This document shows positions 1-11,128 of a stretch of 64,000 nt of DNA, in pieces (positions within the stretch are counted from its first letter, which is position 1; the number at the start of each line of letters is the position of its first letter). Location: NCBI RefSeq assembly GCF_001886495.1, contig NZ_CP018022.1, positions 620,001 to 684,000 of the forward strand, written 5' to 3'. Both the position numbers and the translations under genes were made by a program. The stretch comes from Spiroplasma sp. NBRC 100390. Its GTDB lineage: Bacteria; Bacillota_I; Bacilli_A; Mycoplasmatales; Mycoplasmataceae. The notes beneath the pieces are model-generated. The model worked only from the letters and a program-made list of their open reading frames with translations. It was not told where the DNA came from and made no database searches.

Positions 1-670
1 GACCAACTTTAATCACAACCCCAACGGCACGCCCAGCCGTAATAAAAGTTGACATAAAAGCAATATTTTTCATTTCTGCTAAAATTGTTGTTGCTTCAAT
101 TGGTTTATCTGTCTTATGAACCGGGACACTTTCACCGGTTAAAATTGCTTCATCAATAAAAACATCTGATTGTTCAATAATTCGCAGTTCAGCTGGAACA
201 TATTTTCCAGCTTCTAAAACAACAATATCACCAACTGTTAATTCATGGGCCGGAATTTCTTGTTGAAGATCATTTCGAATGACAACAGCCTTTGGTTTAG
301 AAAGTGATTTTAATGCTGCCATTGATTTTCGGGCTTTTACGGTTTGTACTGTTTCTAAGATTGCATCAAGAATAACAATGGCTCCAATTACAGTAAAATC
401 AACAAAATATCCCCCTCTTAATTTTCAGTTATTACCAACCATTGGTGCAATAACGGAAATTACTGCTGCAGCAATTAAAATTAATTGAAGTGGTTCAATT
501 AAAGCTTTTCCAAAAATGACATATCATGGGGTTACTTTTCCCTTTGGTAACTCATTTTTACCATATTGTTTTTGACGAATTGTAACTTCATCGCTTGATA
601 AACCAATTTCAAAATTAGTTTGTAAAGAAGATTCTAGGTTGTTATTATCCTGGGATATATATTCTTCCAT
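1..670 (-). CDS. P-type cation-transporting ATPase, N-terminal part (cut by window start)
   Basis: About 223 N-terminal residues of a P-type ATPase are visible; the C-terminus lies outside the window. A cytoplasmic N-terminal segment with a QYGKNELPKGK stretch is typical of the cation-ATPase N-domain of P2-type pumps. It is followed by the first transmembrane pair and then the actuator domain, which carries the dephosphorylation motif LTGES. The phosphorylation motif DKTGT is not inside the window. The family hydrolyses ATP to move cations (Ca2+ or Mg2+ type) across the membrane; the ion cannot be told from this part. The ATG at 668-670 is preceded by AGAAAGG as ribosome-binding site. The gene stands alone with a long leader; a TATAAT on the minus strand at 772-777 is a plausible -10. 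Confidence 0.9.
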
Positions 671-785
671 AGTCTTTAACCTTTCTGTTCATTTGCTTTA
701 ATAATTATTATACCTGAAAAATATTAATTTAACATATTAATTCTATATTAGTTATTAACTGATATCTTTGCATTATAATAATAAA

Positions 786-815
786 AAAATGATTTTAATA
801 ACTTAAAATCATTTT
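786..815 (-). terminator. Intrinsic terminator of the small basic-protein gene
   Basis: A perfect 13-bp inverted repeat (arms 786-798 and 803-815, loop taac) is followed on the minus strand by a run of T. It overlaps the stop codon of the gene at 814-1329. Confidence 0.8.
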
Positions 816-1329
816 ATAAATTTTTATGACGTTTATTACTATCTTCTTGTTTTAATCGAAAACTAGTATAATACGGATTCTGTCATTTAATAGCCCCTTG
901 TCCCATACGATTATAAGTATGAGCAGCATTTCGTAATGCCTTAATTTTTTGTTTTGTTAATTCTAATAGATTATTCTGACGAAAAAACGACTGATTTTTT
1001 CTAATATTTGTAATTAGAACTGGTTTCTTATTTTTCTTTGCTGTTGTTTGTTTTTCGACTGTTTTTGTTATTTTTTTAGTTGTTTGTTGTATTTTTTGTT
1101 TTGCAATCCGATGTGGTTTTTGTTGTTTTGCGGGTTGATAGTGGCGATAAGGGTTAGCTTTCATATTATGTTGTTTTCGAAGTAAACCAAGAATTACTGT
1201 TTTTTGATCAAATGTTAATTCTGTTTTAGTTTTTAAAATTCGTTCAATTGAAAGAAAATTTAATTTCAAAGAATTTAAAAAATTAAAAGTTTTTAATGTT
1301 TTTGCATCTAAATTTCCATTTATTAACAT
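814..1329 (-). CDS. Small very basic hypothetical protein
   Basis: The product has 171 residues from the ATG at 1327-1329; an in-frame TTG one codon upstream is less likely. It is rich in Lys, Gln and Thr, with a central low-complexity stretch (QQTTKKITKTVEKQTTAKKNKK) that is probably disordered. No known domain is recognised. The two ends carry helix-like segments, ELTFDQKTVILGLLRKQ near residue 38 and LLELTKQKIKALRNAAHTY near 122. Both resemble the L-[NT]-x-x-Q-x-x-L-L-x-[RK]-R segments of the 670-aa protein at 51699-53711. That similarity is by eye only. The last 23 residues are readable only with TGA as Trp. The gene is monocistronic and ends in a strong hairpin. A nucleic-acid-binding or scaffold role is possible but unproven. 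Confidence 0.75.
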
Positions 1330-1386
1330 CAATAATCCTTCCTTTGCTTTTTCGTTATGGTAAAATTATACCTGTTTTTCTTTAGA

Positions 1387-1845
1387 TTAAAAGTATTTTT
1401 TCATAAAAAATGTTGTAATCTCTTCGTTTTGAGACAGGTGTAAATTCTTTTTAATGGCACTATAATGATGTTTTTGAAAAAAAGCTACTGTTGGCAAATA
1501 AGCATCAACAGTAAGATCTAAAAAACCATTTGCTTGTGCAACTGTTTCTAATTGTTGCAACATTTTTTTGCCAAAATATCATCCTTGATATTCGGGATCA
1601 ACATATAATTGTGTAATTCTATTCTGCTCAGAATGATATGACCCAAAAGCTAAAATTTTATTGTCAAAGACAATAACATAACCTTCTTCTTCACTTAACA
1701 CTTTACAAAAATCTTCGTTTTGTCATCGTTGTAAAATTGCTGTCTGTTGTAACAAACTATAGTCCTCAATGCTAATTTTACTCAATACTTTTTGTCCTAA
1801 TTCTTCAATTTGTTTTTGATCTAAGATTGTTGCGCGTCGAATCAT
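1387..1845 (-). CDS. GNAT-family N-acetyltransferase
   Basis: The 152-residue product has the length and layout of a single GNAT domain, which transfers an acetyl group from acetyl-CoA to an amine. The acetyl-CoA-binding region is recognisable as LYVDPEYQGWYFGKKML, matching the family pattern V-x-P-x-[YF]-Q-G-x-G-x-G-x-x-L. The middle glycine is replaced by Trp-Tyr. The C-terminal AFFQKHHYSAIKKN is the usual F-Y-x-K-x-G-F segment in altered form. The N-terminus MIRRATILD is a normal strand beta-1. The substrate cannot be predicted. The gene lies alone between the basic hypothetical protein and rpmG. Confidence 0.8.
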
Positions 1846-1978
1846 TATCTCTTACCCCTTATTGATTATTTCTATTTAAAATTTTTGGTTATTAAAATCA
1901 TCTGTAAAATTTTATTTTCTTACATTAAATTTTACTCTTAATAATCATAACACAAAATTATCTAATCCTAATGGCATA

Positions 1979-2010
1979 AAAAAATAGCACCTGATAAGGA
2001 ACTATTTTTT
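1979..2010 (-). terminator. Intrinsic terminator after rpmG
   Basis: A 9-bp inverted repeat AAAAAATAG/CTATTTTTT has an inner CCT/AGG pairing. Its 3' arm provides the U-tract on the minus strand, directly after the rpmG stop. Confidence 0.7.
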
Positions 2011-2151
2011 TTCTTTATGTAAAGTATGTTGGTTACATTTTGAACAATATTTTTTTACTTCTAATTTTTCTTGTTGTTTCTTTTTATCACGTTTTGCAAT
2101 ATAGTTTTCTTCTTTACATTGTTCACAACGTAAAATTATTCCTTCGCGCAT
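2002..2151 (-). CDS. rpmG: 50S ribosomal protein L33
   Basis: The 49-residue basic protein has the normal bL33 length and begins [17 protein letters not shown]. It keeps both zinc-ribbon Cys pairs (CEQC near residues 9-12 and CSKC near 36-39), so this is the Cys-containing, zinc-binding form. It also has the family KKYC and H-T-x-H-K-E-K-K ends. It is a component of the large ribosomal subunit. It was short enough to be missed by length filters, but the motif spacing is diagnostic. The ATG is at 2149-2151 with an AGGAG just upstream. It is probably transcribed alone, with its own terminator. Confidence 0.95.
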   Translation of the reverse strand: MREGIILRCEQCKEENYIAKRDKKKQQEKLEVKKYCSKCNQHTLHKEKK

Positions 2152-2267
2152 TTACTTACTCCTCTTTTCTGTTCAAACATAATTCTTTGCTAAATTTTGC
2201 AACAAATATATCATAGCAAAATAATTTCCTTTTGCCAATTAATTTTGACTTCTTTTTTTGCAATATT

Positions 2268-3047
2268 TTAATTATCTCATCGAAAAATCCTAATAATTAA
2301 CCATGTTAAAAGTCCTGTTATAAGGATTGAACCCAAAATAATTCCCAAACTAATACTTAAACCAGTTAAGGATAATAAAGCGTGCTTATAATTGCTACCA
2401 AATAAAGCTGGAATAAAAGCTGCGATAATAAATGATCCTCCAACGAACAAAATACTAAAAATTCCTGTCACTAATGATTGCACAGTTCGTGAATTTATTA
2501 AAATGACAGCAATCATCATTAAACTAACTGCAAGAGCAGTAATAAAAATTGAGATAAAGAAAAAGAGAAAAATAACAAAATTATAAACCTCTCCAAAATC
2601 AATTTTTAAAGCAGCAGTAATAATAAAACTAGCAATTAGCACTAACAAATCAGCAATTAATACCAAAGTAAAACAATAGGCATAAACAATAACAATAAAT
2701 CCAAAAGGCTTAATACCTAATAGCCCAATTCGTTTATAAACAACAGACATTTTTAAATCAATTAAAAATCCCATCATCATATACATTGCAACACTAGCAC
2801 CAGTTGCAATAAAAGTAATTCCAATTGATAAAGCCATTACTTCTGGACCATGACGATTAGCAAAAATTGCTTGACAAAGAATTCCAATTGGAATAATAAC
2901 AATGGCAAAAGCCAGAACCAATTTTTGACGGCGTAAATAATTTAGAAAAAAACTATATAGTGAAAATAAATTAATTTTTTCACTAACTAAGCAATTATTT
3001 TTTGTTTTTATCGATGTATTTTGCTCAGTTTTTTGCTCATTTGTCAT
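2268..3047 (-). CDS. ABC-2 type exporter permease
   Basis: The product has 259 residues. After a polar N-terminus of about 35 residues come about six hydrophobic segments (near residues 40-60, 70-100, 110-140, 150-180, 195-215 and 230-255). This is the topology of ABC-2 permeases that pair with a single ATPase. The substrate is unknown. The gene overlaps the 3' end of the upstream ATPase gene by 53 bases, so the two are translationally coupled and probably form one exporter. The ending RIFRWDN is reached only by reading TGA as Trp. It is distantly comparable to the permease half of the fused transporter at 45928-47532, including a KRIG motif after the second segment (VYKRIGLLGIKPF here, LMKRIGATNIKPV there). 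Confidence 0.85.
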
Positions 3048-3795
3048 TTTCTATTGCTCCTGTTCTATAATTTTGATTATAAGCACCAATTTGATATTCT
3101 TTAAATTGATCTTTAACAAATTTTTCAACATTACCATATTCAGCGATAATTTCATCAACTTTTGATATTTTTATAATTTCGCCATCAATCATAAAAATTA
3201 AAGTGTCACAAAATTTTTCAATTTCTTCCATATTATGTGAGATTAATAATAATGCTTTATCTTGATTTGCTAAAAAGGTACTTAATATTTCATATATTTT
3301 ATCTTTAATTTCTAAATCTAATCCCGTTGCTAATTCATCAAGAATAATTAAGTCTGGTTCAACAATTAAGGCTAATAAAATATTAATTTTTTGTTGTTGT
3401 CCACCAGATAATTTAGTAATATCTTTATTCATTATTTTTTCTATTTGTAAGTCTAATAACAATTGATAAATTTCATTTGGTGAAATAAATAAATTATAAG
3501 CTTTTAAATATAAATTTAAAATATCATAACCAGTAACTCCTTTTGGATATTTTGATTCTTGTAATTGCATCCCAATGCGAACACCAAATTTCTTTTCACT
3601 AGTCCCATCCGAAACACGACGAAGTTGTGCTAAAATTTCACATAAAGTTGTTTTTCCAGTTCCATTTGGGCCAACAATTCCAATTCGATCGCCGGTTTTA
3701 ACCGTTAAATTAACATTTTTTAAAACATGTTGTTTGCGATAAAATTTATTGATATTAACACCTTTGACTAAAAAGTCTTCTGTTAAATTAGCCAT
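2995..3795 (-). CDS. ABC transporter ATP-binding protein
   Basis: A single ABC ATPase domain of 266 residues. Walker A GPNGTGKT is at residues 42-49, a Q-loop region contains MQLQESKYP, the signature LSGGQ is at 129-133, Walker B LIILDE at 149-154, and the switch histidine is in LLISHNME. It powers the ABC-2 permease encoded immediately downstream. The reading frame runs past a TGA (Trp) and adds about 14 residues, NDKWAKNWAKYIDKNKK, overlapping the permease start. The QESKYP motif is shared with the ATPase at 45928-47532, so the two transporters are paralogues. The start at 3793-3795 has GGGAG upstream. The exported substrate is not evident. Confidence 0.92.
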
Positions 3796-3843
3796 TTCTG
3801 ATCGCTCCCATTTCTATTTATCAGATTATTAAAATTATATAAT

Positions 3844-3872
3844 AAAAATCAGTCAAATTATGACTGATTTTT
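3844..3872 (-). terminator. Intrinsic terminator after parC
   Basis: A perfect 12-bp repeat AAAAATCAGTCA/TGACTGATTTTT with a 5-nt loop lies one base past the parC stop codon. T-rich sequence follows on the minus strand. Confidence 0.9.
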
Positions 3873-3873
3873 A

Positions 3874-6800
3874 TTATTTTTTATTTTTATCAAGAAGATC
3901 ATTCATTGTTATTTTTAATTCTTTTGTTTCTTCAATTTCCAAATCCTTTTTGAATTTATTTTTATCAATTTGTTTCTTTTTTGGTTTAGTAAAATCAACT
4001 TTTTGCATTGTTTGTTGTTGATTACTTGTCTTAACATCTTTTAATCCAACAATGATTGTTCCTGGTGGTGCTTTTTCAATGGCCTTTAATCGGGCTAAAC
4101 GAGAATCATCTTTTTGTAATGGCTCTTGTTTGATTAATGTTGTTGGTGATAAATGATCCAAGTTTTTACTTTCGGCTTCTTTATCGTTTTTCTTTTTAAT
4201 TAAAGTTTCAACAGTAGTAACTGTTTTGCCAAGATTTGGTTTTATATTCTGATTAGCATTTTGAACTGGTTTGTTTTTCAATACCTGTTTATTTTGTTCT
4301 TCCTCTTCTTGTTTTTTTAATGCTATTTGTGCTTTTGCTAATTCTTTTTTCTCAAGTAAGATATCAACTGTTGTTTTAACCTTACCAAAAGTTTTTAAAG
4401 GAAAAGATGATAATTGTGTTTCAACAAGGATTGGTTCGTTTTCCTTCGTAACTATTGGTAGTTCTTTTGGTGTTTGTTTCACACTTGCTTTTTTTTGAAC
4501 TGGTTTTTTCTTTTTCTTTTGTGATGGTTTAGTAATTTTTAATTCAGGTTCTGGTTTTGTTTGATTTTCTTGGATATCAGGCGTTAATAAATTTATTGTA
4601 GTTTCATCAGTAGAAATTGGATCTATTTTTTCTGCTGGTGGTTCCAAACTTGGTACTAAAACTGGGTTTATTGCAATAACGAGGTGACTTTCATCATCGT
4701 TAGTACTATCGTTTAATGTTTTTTCTTTTTCCTTACTTTCTTGGACAGGAGCTGTTTTATTAACCACGGAATTAACTGTTTTAGGTATATTATCTACTAT
4801 TTTGAAATTATGATGTTGCTTTTTCTGACCATGATGAAAAAGATGATTTTTTGTTGGTTTTTCATCATGATGTTCTACCATCTTTTTAGAATGAATTAAT
4901 TTTAAATTATAATATTGTGGAATGACAATATCAACAATATTTTCAAAACCTAATGCATCTGTTGTGCGATCTAATTTATGAACATGTAATTTATCGGTAT
5001 TAAATAGGACAATTTCATCTTGTTGATTTAACATATGTAAAGTATCATTTGGTTTTGCAATAAAAATTCATTTTACCAATTCTGTTACTTTTTTATTAAT
5101 TATAAACATCCTTGTTCCTTTAACTGGTCGTGTTGATACTGGTAAGTCTTTTATTGTAATTTTCTTACCAGTATTAAGATTTGTAATTAAGACAAGATTA
5201 TCTTCTTTACAATAGCCAGCCCCAACAACAGTATCATCACGTAGATTAATTGATTTAACTCCTGCTGTTCGTAATCCTAATGCTGGGATTTCTTTTGCCT
5301 TATATTTAACAATAAAACCATTTGCTGTTGTTATAACAACAAATGAATGTTTATCAACTAATTGGCTAGCAATAATTTCATCATCACCTTTTAGATTAAT
5401 CGCTTTAATTGCTTTACTAATTCGTGTTGCTTCAAAATCTTTTACTGCTGTTTTTTTAATCATTCCATTTTTTGTTGCTAACATAATATATTGCTCTGGT
5501 TTATTAAAGTCGTTTAGTAAAAAGGCACTAATAATTTTTTCTTCGCCAGGTAATTCAGAAATAGTGTTAACATGTTCACCAATATCTTTAATTCGGACTG
5601 ATTTAATTTTATAAACGGGAATAATAACATAATTTCCTTTTGAAGTGATTAATAAAATTTTATCTAAACTATTAGCTTGAAAATCAGCAATTCATAAATC
5701 ACCTGGTTTACGTTTAAATTCTTCTGTTGTTAATTTTACAAGTTGGTTATTTTCTAACGCTTTTAAATAACCATCACGAGAAACTCAAATATTTAAATCT
5801 TTTTCAATAATTGTTTCTGTCTTTTCAAGTTCGATTGCTTCAATTTCATCTTCAATAACACTACGACGAGGACTATGAAATCGTTTTCTAATTAATTCTA
5901 ATTGGTGAATAATCACCTGATTTAATTTATTAATATCACTTAAAATTGCTTTTAAATTAGCGATTGTGGCAATTAATTCTTTTTGTTCTGCTTCTAATTG
6001 TAAAATGTCTGTTGAAGTTAAACGATATAAACGTAATTGGACAATCGCTTCTGCTTGTACTTTACTAAAGGCAAATTTAGCAACTAAATTATTTATCGCA
6101 TCCGTACGGTCCTTTGAGTGGCGAATTGTGGCAATAACTTCATCTAAAATACTAATTGTTTTAATTAATCCTGCCACAATCTCTAAACGTTTTTCAGCAC
6201 GAGCTAATTCAAATTGTGAACGATTAGTGACAACTTCATGTTGGTGTTCAACATAATAAGTTAAGATTTCTTTTAATCCTAATTGTAATGGTTGTTTTTT
6301 AGCAATTCCAACAATATTAAAATTATATGAAATTTGTAAATTAGTATTTTTTAATAAGAATTTACGAACAATTTCAAAATTAGCTTGTTTTCCTAGTTCA
6401 ACAACAATTCGCAATCCTTCACGGTCAGTTTCATCACGAACTTCTTTAATATTTAACCCCGGTTCATTATATTTAATATCATCAATTTTTTTAACTAAAT
6501 CTTGTTTAACAACTTCATATGGAATTTCAGTAATAACTAAGGTATTATTCTCATTTTTAATTTTGCTTCGAATAATAATTTTTCCTTTTCCAGTTTGATA
6601 GGCTTCTAAAATTCCATTTTTCCCTTGAATAATACCACCCGTTGGAAAATCTGGACCTTTAATATATTTTATTAACTCAGTAATTTTACTTTTTGGTTTT
6701 TTAATAAAATGAATTGTTGCGTCAATGATTTCATGTAAATTATGTGGTGGAATATTTGTGGCATAACCAGCTGCAATTCCAGTCGAACCATTAACTAATA

Positions 6801-7299
6801 AATTTGGAAATAACGCAGGTAAAACAACTGGTTCTTGTTCCGAATCATCAAAATTGGGAGCAAAAGCGACTGTTTTTTTATCAAGATCTTGTAATAAAAA
6901 TGATGAAATTTCACTTAACCGTGTTTCAGTATAACGCATTGCCGCAGCAGGGTCACCATCAATTGAACCATTATTACCATGCATATCAATTAACGGATAA
7001 CGTACTTTTCAATTTTGTGATAATCGAACCATGGCATCATAAACAGAAGTATCACCATGGGGATGATACTTCCCAATTACTTCTCCAACAATCCGTGCTG
7101 ATTTTTTATAACTACTATTAAAAGTTAACCGTAATTCATTCATAGCAAATAAAATTCGCCGTTGCACTGGTTTTAAACCATCACGAACATCAGGCAAAGC
7201 ACGGTCCTGAATAATATATTTTGCATAACGACCAAAACGTTCAGCCATAATATCATTTAAGGTATAAATTAATTCATTTGTCTTTTCACTATTGCTCAT
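3874..7299 (-). CDS. parC: DNA topoisomerase IV subunit A with long C-terminal extension
   Basis: The gene encodes 1,141 residues, against about 750-900 in most relatives. The N-terminal two thirds is a normal ParC. It has [18 protein letters not shown], the quinolone-region [14 protein letters not shown], and the active-site tyrosine in [11 protein letters not shown] coiled-coil and gate region follow, then beta-pinwheel repeats (for example [20 protein letters not shown]). With ParE it decatenates chromosomes. From about residue 790 the sequence changes to a Lys/Gln/Pro/Glu-rich, probably disordered tail of about 350 residues. The tail contains an acidic-helix motif in variants: [22 protein letters not shown] and, at the very end, [12 protein letters not shown]. 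The frame is uninterrupted under code 4. The parE gene lies upstream in the same direction, separated by one unknown gene. Confidence 0.96.
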
Positions 7300-7301
7300 G
7301 T

Positions 7302-8219
7302 TTATATTCCTTTCTCTAATTTAAATTTCATCATGTCCTGATTAATGACAAATTTTGAATAATCAATCTGATAAAATAATTTTTGTCCTAGGGTTGTTAA
7401 AGCTCAACAATCTGACTGCTTGTGATAAATAAATAGTTGTTGGTTATGTTTTAACAATAATAGAAATGTTCGAAAATATTCTAATGTTTGTTTATTGACC
7501 GTATTAATTAACCTAATTAAAGACAGTAATTGTGCTAACATTTTTCTGTTGTTGGTCATTGCAAAATCAGTCTGATAATAAATTGTGGAATTTGTTTTAA
7601 TTAAATAACTACCCTTCTGTTCTGACCAGTTGACTTCACATTGATAAGCAAGACAACCTTCAATTAACATCAATTTATAAATTGTTGTTTTCATTAATGC
7701 TAAATTTTTCTTAATTTCTTCAATAAAGTTGTTTTGACCAGTGTCTTTTTCTGGTTCCAAAATACTAAAATTATTAATTTTTTGCAACGATATTAAAATC
7801 GTTAAAATATTATAATTATAATAATTTAATTCTTCTTCAATCGTATTATTTTTAAAAAAATTAATTCCTTTCTTTGTTAATAAATATATGTTACTACTTG
7901 GTTCTAAATGATAAAGAGCCCGATCTTGTTTCATAAGCTTAGTTCAAAAAACTTCTTTTGCTATTGTTTGTTGTTTTACTAAACTTAAACTTTCATAACA
8001 CCAAGTTAAAGTGTCTTGGTCATCTAATATTATGTCAATTGTATTAACAATTTCATAATCACTATCTTCACTATCATTTGATGTTAATAATTCTAATGTG
8101 ATAGTATTCCCTTTTTCTTTAAGGCTAATAATTCATAACTGAAAATTTTGATATTGACTAAGTTTGACATTAGTTTGATTCAAATCAGTAATTAATGTTT
8201 TAATTGCTGGTAGTAACAT
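7302..8219 (-). CDS. Hypothetical protein inserted between parE and parC
   Basis: A 305-residue protein of unknown function. The reading frame starts at either of two adjacent ATGs (8222 or 8219); 8219 gives the better spacing to AAGGA. It begins 8 bases after the parE stop and ends 2 bases before the parC start, so the three genes are almost certainly one transcript. No motif or transmembrane segment is recognised. The protein is mostly polar with alternating hydrophobic helices (for example [20 protein letters not shown] and [26 protein letters not shown]). A segment [18 protein letters not shown] near residue 103 looks like a winged-helix or linker fragment but is too weak to call. Location suggests a topoisomerase-linked role; this is inference only. 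Confidence 0.8.
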
Positions 8220-8227
8220 CATCGTCC

Positions 8228-10168
8228 TTATCGATTGATAATTGGTTGAAAATCATCTTCTAACGTAAACTTAACATTTTCATCAATTCAATCTTTTCGT
8301 TTTCTAGCATCATCACCCATTAAAGTTACAATTCGTTTTTCAGCCATAAGAGCATCATCAATTGTTACTAAAATTAATTGGCGTGTTTCAGGGTCCATTG
8401 TTGTTTCTCATAACTGTTCAGCATTCATTTCCCCTAATCCTTTGTAACGTTGTAATTCAAACTTATCTTTTAAAGTACTTAGTTTTGTTTTCAATTCATT
8501 TTCATCTCAAGCATAATCAATTTTTTTATTTTTAGTATTCAAAATTTTAAATAATGGTGGTAAGGCAATATAAACACGATGATTTTCAATTAATGGACGC
8601 ATATAACGATAAAAGAATGTTAATAATAATGTTTGAATATGAGCCCCATCGGTATCAGCATCAGTCATAATAATAACTTTCCCATAATTAGCATCTTCAA
8701 TATCAAAGGCATTTCCAACGCCAGCGCCAATGGCATTAATCATTACATTAATTTCTTCATTATTCATTAAGTCTTGCATTTTTGCTTTTTCAGCATTAAT
8801 AACTTTTCCTCGCAACGGTAAAATTGCTTGGAAACGACGATCACGTCCTAATTTTGCACTTCCGCCGGCTGAATCTCCTTCCACTAAAAAGATTTCATTG
8901 CTTAATTTATTCCGGTTTTGGGCTGGTGTTAATTTTCCAGTTAATAATCGATCACTATTCCCCCGTTTTTTATTGTTTCGTGCTGCTTCACGAGCTTTTC
9001 GCGCTTCTTCACGAACATTTCGTGCTAATAATGCCTTTTCAATAATGGCATAAGCACTTGTTTTATTTTCTGTTAATCAAAAACCAAATTGTTTTGTGAC
9101 AATTATTTCTACCGCTGTTCGTGCATCATAAGTTCCTAATTTTCCTTTTGTTTGTCCTTCATATTGAATTAAACTTTCTGGTACTTTTACGGAAATAATT
9201 GCTGTTAAACCCTCGCGAGTATCGGTTGAATCCAAGTTTTTATCTTTTTCTTTTAATAATCCTTCTTTTCGCGCATAATCATTAATAACTTTTGTTAGTC
9301 CGCTACGAAATCCAACAACATGACTTCCTCCTTCACTTGTTTTAACATTATTGGCAAAACTAAGTAAATTTTCATTAAATTCAGTTGAATATTGTAAAGC
9401 AACTTCAACTTCAATTTCCTTTTCGAGACCTTTCATCATTACAATTGGGGTAATGTTTTTTTTTCCTTCATTCATATAACTGATGAATTCTTCTAAACCA
9501 TTATTAAATAAATATTCTACTGTTTTGTCAGCGCGATCATCAGTTAACGTAATTTTAACCCCACTATTTAAAAATGCTGATTCACGAATTCGTTCTGAAA
9601 TTGTTGAAAAAGAAAAATCAATTACTTTAAAAATCTTTGAATCAGGTAAAAAAGTAACCGTTGTTCCTGTTTCATTTGTTGTCCCAATTTGTGTTAATGG
9701 TTGTTTTACTTGACCACCATTACCAAATTTAATATGTCAAATTTTTTGATCACGATAAATTTTAACATCAAAAACGGATGATAAGGCATTAACAACCGAA
9801 GAACCAACCCCATGTAATCCTCCCGATGTTTTATATCCGTCACCACCAAATTTTCCCCCAGCATGAAGAACTGAAAAAATAATTTCAGGGGTTGATTTTC
9901 CCGAAGCATGTTTTCCCGTTGGCACACCACGACCATTGTCTTGAACGGTAATGGCATTGTTTTTATGAATAGTAACATTAATTTCAGTACAATACCCGGC
10001 TAATGCTTCATCAATTGAATTATCAACAATTTCTCATACTAAATGATGTAATCCACGTACATCAGTTGACCCAATATACATCCCAGGACGTTTCCGAACA
10101 GCATCTAATCCTTCTAGAATTTGAATTGATGATTCATCATATTTTAAAGTGTTATTTTCTGTACTCAT
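8228..10168 (-). CDS. parE: DNA topoisomerase IV subunit B
   Basis: The 646-residue protein has the ParE/GyrB order. The GHKL ATPase has the ATP-lid and [11 protein letters not shown] motifs and the Gly-rich [22 protein letters not shown] transducer domain follows, then the Toprim region with [10 protein letters not shown] and the metal-binding DADTDGAH, and the C-terminal [21 protein letters not shown]. The [17 protein letters not shown] and [13 protein letters not shown] wording is nearer ParE than GyrB, and the neighbouring parC supports the assignment. The protein ends [11 protein letters not shown], a classical ParE C-terminus. The start at 10166-10168 lies downstream of a minus-strand TATAAT at 10216-10221. 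The neighbouring region is divergent with plsY. Confidence 0.96.
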
Positions 10169-10292
10169 ATTTTAATCATTCCTTTTAATTCTAATTTTCA
10201 CTATAACTATCATATATTATAATAGTTTTATTTACAATTATTTACAAAATTATTTCTAATATACTATATAATAGTAAAAGAGAGGTGACAAA
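10169..10292. promoter_or_regulatory. Divergent promoter region parE/plsY
   Basis: This 124-bp AT-rich intergenic stretch serves two divergent genes. A TATAAT on the plus strand at 10267-10272 lies 21 bp before the plsY start. A TATAAT on the minus strand at 10216-10221 is about 48 bp before parE. The -35 boxes are weak (TTTACA near 10241 for plsY). The plsY ribosome-binding site is AGAGAGGTG at 10280-10288. Confidence 0.5.
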
Positions 10293-11093
10293 ATGACATT
10301 ATATGGATATCTAGGAACAATAATTGCTGCAATTATTGGATACTTAATTGGATCTTTTAGTTGATCAATTTTTATTAGTAAAACCCTTTATAAAATTGAT
10401 GTTCGAGAATATCATTCAAAAAATGCTGGAGCCACAAATACTAGTCGTGTCCTAGGCAAAAAATGAGGTTTTGGGATTATGTTTTTAGACATGTTGAAAG
10501 TGACAATAACAATGTTTATTGCGTTTGGAATTAGTTGTATTAATATTAACGGTGTTAATTTTGGGTCAACTAGTTATTATATTCCAGCTTTTTTTGTTTT
10601 AATTGGACATTCATATCCAATTTATTATAAGTTTAAAGGAGGGAAAACAGTTTCTTCTTTTTTGGGGTTATTATGAATGACTAATCCTTACTATTTTTTA
10701 ATTGCAACTGTCGTATGATGAACTACAATCTTTATTTGAAAACGTGTTTCTGTTTCTTCAATTTTAGCTGCTTTATTTACGGGTGCTTTATGCTGAATTC
10801 CTCAATTAAGTGGAATTGATATTATTAATTTTAATGGTGATTTATTACAGAATTCACATGTTGTTTGAATGAATTACTTACATTATGTTAATTATCATAA
10901 TTATTATGATAGTTTAGCATTAATTAATATTGTTATTACTTTAAGTGCTATTTTCTTAATTTTTAAACATCATCAAAATATTGTTCGTTTATTCAAAGGA
11001 ACTGAAAAGCCTTATGATTTTAAAGGTAAATCTGATTTAGCAGCAGGAAATATTACAACCAATAATGAAAATAATTCGGTAAAAAAAGCATAA
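10293..11093 (+). CDS. plsY: Glycerol-3-phosphate acyltransferase PlsY
   Basis: PlsY transfers an acyl group from acyl-phosphate to glycerol-3-phosphate, the first committed step of phospholipid synthesis, in the membrane. The 266-residue product carries the three signature loops: GYLIGSFSWSIFISK at the N-terminus, NAGATNTSRVLGKKWG near residue 50, and GHSYPIYYKFKGGKTVS near 110 (the KGGKxV motif). There are about six hydrophobic segments. It is longer than the usual 190-220 residues because of an insertion around residues 170-215 and a polar C-terminal tail of about 30 residues ending NNENNSVKKA. It is divergently transcribed from parE and closed by a strong hairpin. Confidence 0.95.
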
Positions 11094-11097
11094 TTAA

Positions 11098-11128
11098 TAA
11101 TTGTAAATTACTTAGTAATTTACAATTA
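11098..11128 (+). terminator. Terminator between plsY and the convergent lipoprotein gene
   Basis: A perfect 13-bp inverted repeat (11098-11110 with 11116-11128, loop cttag) is followed on the plus strand by a T8 run. The left-facing lipoprotein gene ends inside it (stop at 11126-11128), so it may serve both genes. Confidence 0.85.

Noticed and set aside
5068-5484. Separate small gene in the ParC C-terminal region
   Set aside because: It lies in the same frame as parC and belongs to its pinwheel domain; it appears separate only because of TGA codons.
8730-9053. Plus-strand open frame opposite parE
   Set aside because: A shadow of parE codon structure with no start context or family match. 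The same applies to plus-strand frames at 279-488, 4271-4498, 5966-6256, 6804-7121, 41476-41835 and 55250-55498.
9706-9978. Alternative minus-strand frame within parE
   Set aside because: The parE frame through the region has the GHKL motifs DNGRG and HAGGKFGG, which the alternative frame lacks.
10169-10292. Origin-like region between parE and plsY
   Set aside because: There are no DnaA boxes (TTATCCACA) or dnaA gene nearby; the AT richness is ordinary for this genome.
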